In this document: positions 6,441 through 6,614 of the stretch, piece by piece
How the letters are laid out: every line of letters starts with the position of its first letter
How positions within the stretch are numbered: position 1 is the stretch's first letter
Source of the DNA: Bacteroidota bacterium
GTDB taxonomy: Bacteria; Bacteroidota; Bacteroidia; Chitinophagales; Chitinophagaceae
NCBI GenBank assembly: GCA_023427575.1
Contig: JAEZAY010000438.1
Location: 1 to 6,614 of the forward strand
Direction: 5' to 3'
DNA length: 6,614 nt
Translations under genes and position numbers: made by a program
Notes under the pieces: generated by a model
Seen by the model: only the letters and a program-made list of their open reading frames with translations
Told to the model about the DNA's origin: nothing
The model's database searches: none

Positions 6441-6614
6441 TTAATAGTTAACTACTTGCTCTTCAATAAGTTCTGGTACTTTTCTGAATTCATACTGCTG
6501 GTTTCTCAGTTGAGGTTCAAACCCGGCTTCACGAATGGCTTCCTGAATACTTTTATACGTAAAGCGATGGGGGGCTCCTGCCGCACTAACCACATTTTCT
6601 TCAATCATGATGCT
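6441..6614 (-). CDS. mqnC: Dehypoxanthine futalosine cyclase MqnC, C-terminal 57 residues (partial)
   Basis: Only the C-terminus is present; the gene continues past the right edge. Reading leftward, the frame is open from the edge to TAA at 6441-6443. It begins SIMIEENVVSAAGAPHR, continues with a helical segment (KSIQEAIREAGFEPQLRNQQYEF) and ends EEQVVNY. This matches the C-terminal end of the MqnC radical-SAM family, where GSIM(I/L)EENVVSAAGA is followed by a helix carrying IREAGF.P..RN..Y. MqnC turns dehypoxanthine futalosine into the cyclic form in the futalosine route to menaquinone, in the cytoplasm. The CxxxCxxC iron-sulfur motif would lie outside the window. Related enzymes MqnE and CofH share this fold, so a paralogue is possible, but the wording fits Bacteroidota MqnC best. 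The family assignment is from recall of family sequence, not a search. Confidence 0.8.
   Translation of the reverse strand, partial: SIMIEENVVSAAGAPHRFTYKSIQEAIREAGFEPQLRNQQYEFRKVPELIEEQVVNY

Overview
This 6.6 kb window looks like chromosomal DNA of a member of the Bacteroidota. Start codons are preceded by A-rich stretches and not by clear Shine-Dalgarno sequences. The large hybrid sensor kinase is of a type common in that phylum. The right edge encodes the tail of a menaquinone (futalosine pathway) enzyme whose wording resembles Bacteroidota MqnC. Having the futalosine pathway would favour a Cytophagia- or Chitinophagia-like lineage over Bacteroides or Flavobacterium, but this is inferred from remembered family sequences, not from a search.

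Layout: positions 1-160 are non-coding and hold a likely terminator or inverted repeat of an off-window gene. A secreted glycoside hydrolase family 26 enzyme (probable endo-beta-mannanase) runs rightward at 161-1285. It is followed by a candidate terminator at 1396-1433. A 102-residue membrane protein of unknown function runs rightward at 1490-1798. A cluster of inverted repeats at 1775-1853 then separates the rightward genes from a very long leftward gene and probably terminates transcription from both sides. That leftward gene (1915-6276) fills two thirds of the window and encodes a 1453-residue membrane-bound hybrid histidine kinase: PilJ/NarX-like extracytoplasmic sensor, four PAS domains, GAF, HisKA, HATPase_c and two receiver domains. 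Upstream of it, on the same strand after a 164-base gap, is the last 57 codons of mqnC (6441-6614, cut by the window edge).

The genes do not form an evident pathway. The mannanase is not accompanied here by SusC/SusD, other glycosidases or transporters. The kinase has no adjacent response regulator or Hpt protein. The membrane protein stands alone. I see no mobile element, tRNA, rRNA, CRISPR array or defence system, and nothing that amounts to a clearly new biological system. The points most worth a second look are the asymmetric receiver pair of the kinase (the first lacks the switch Thr/Ser), its PilJ-like sensor, the stacked palindromes at 1775-1853, and the small conserved-looking membrane protein.
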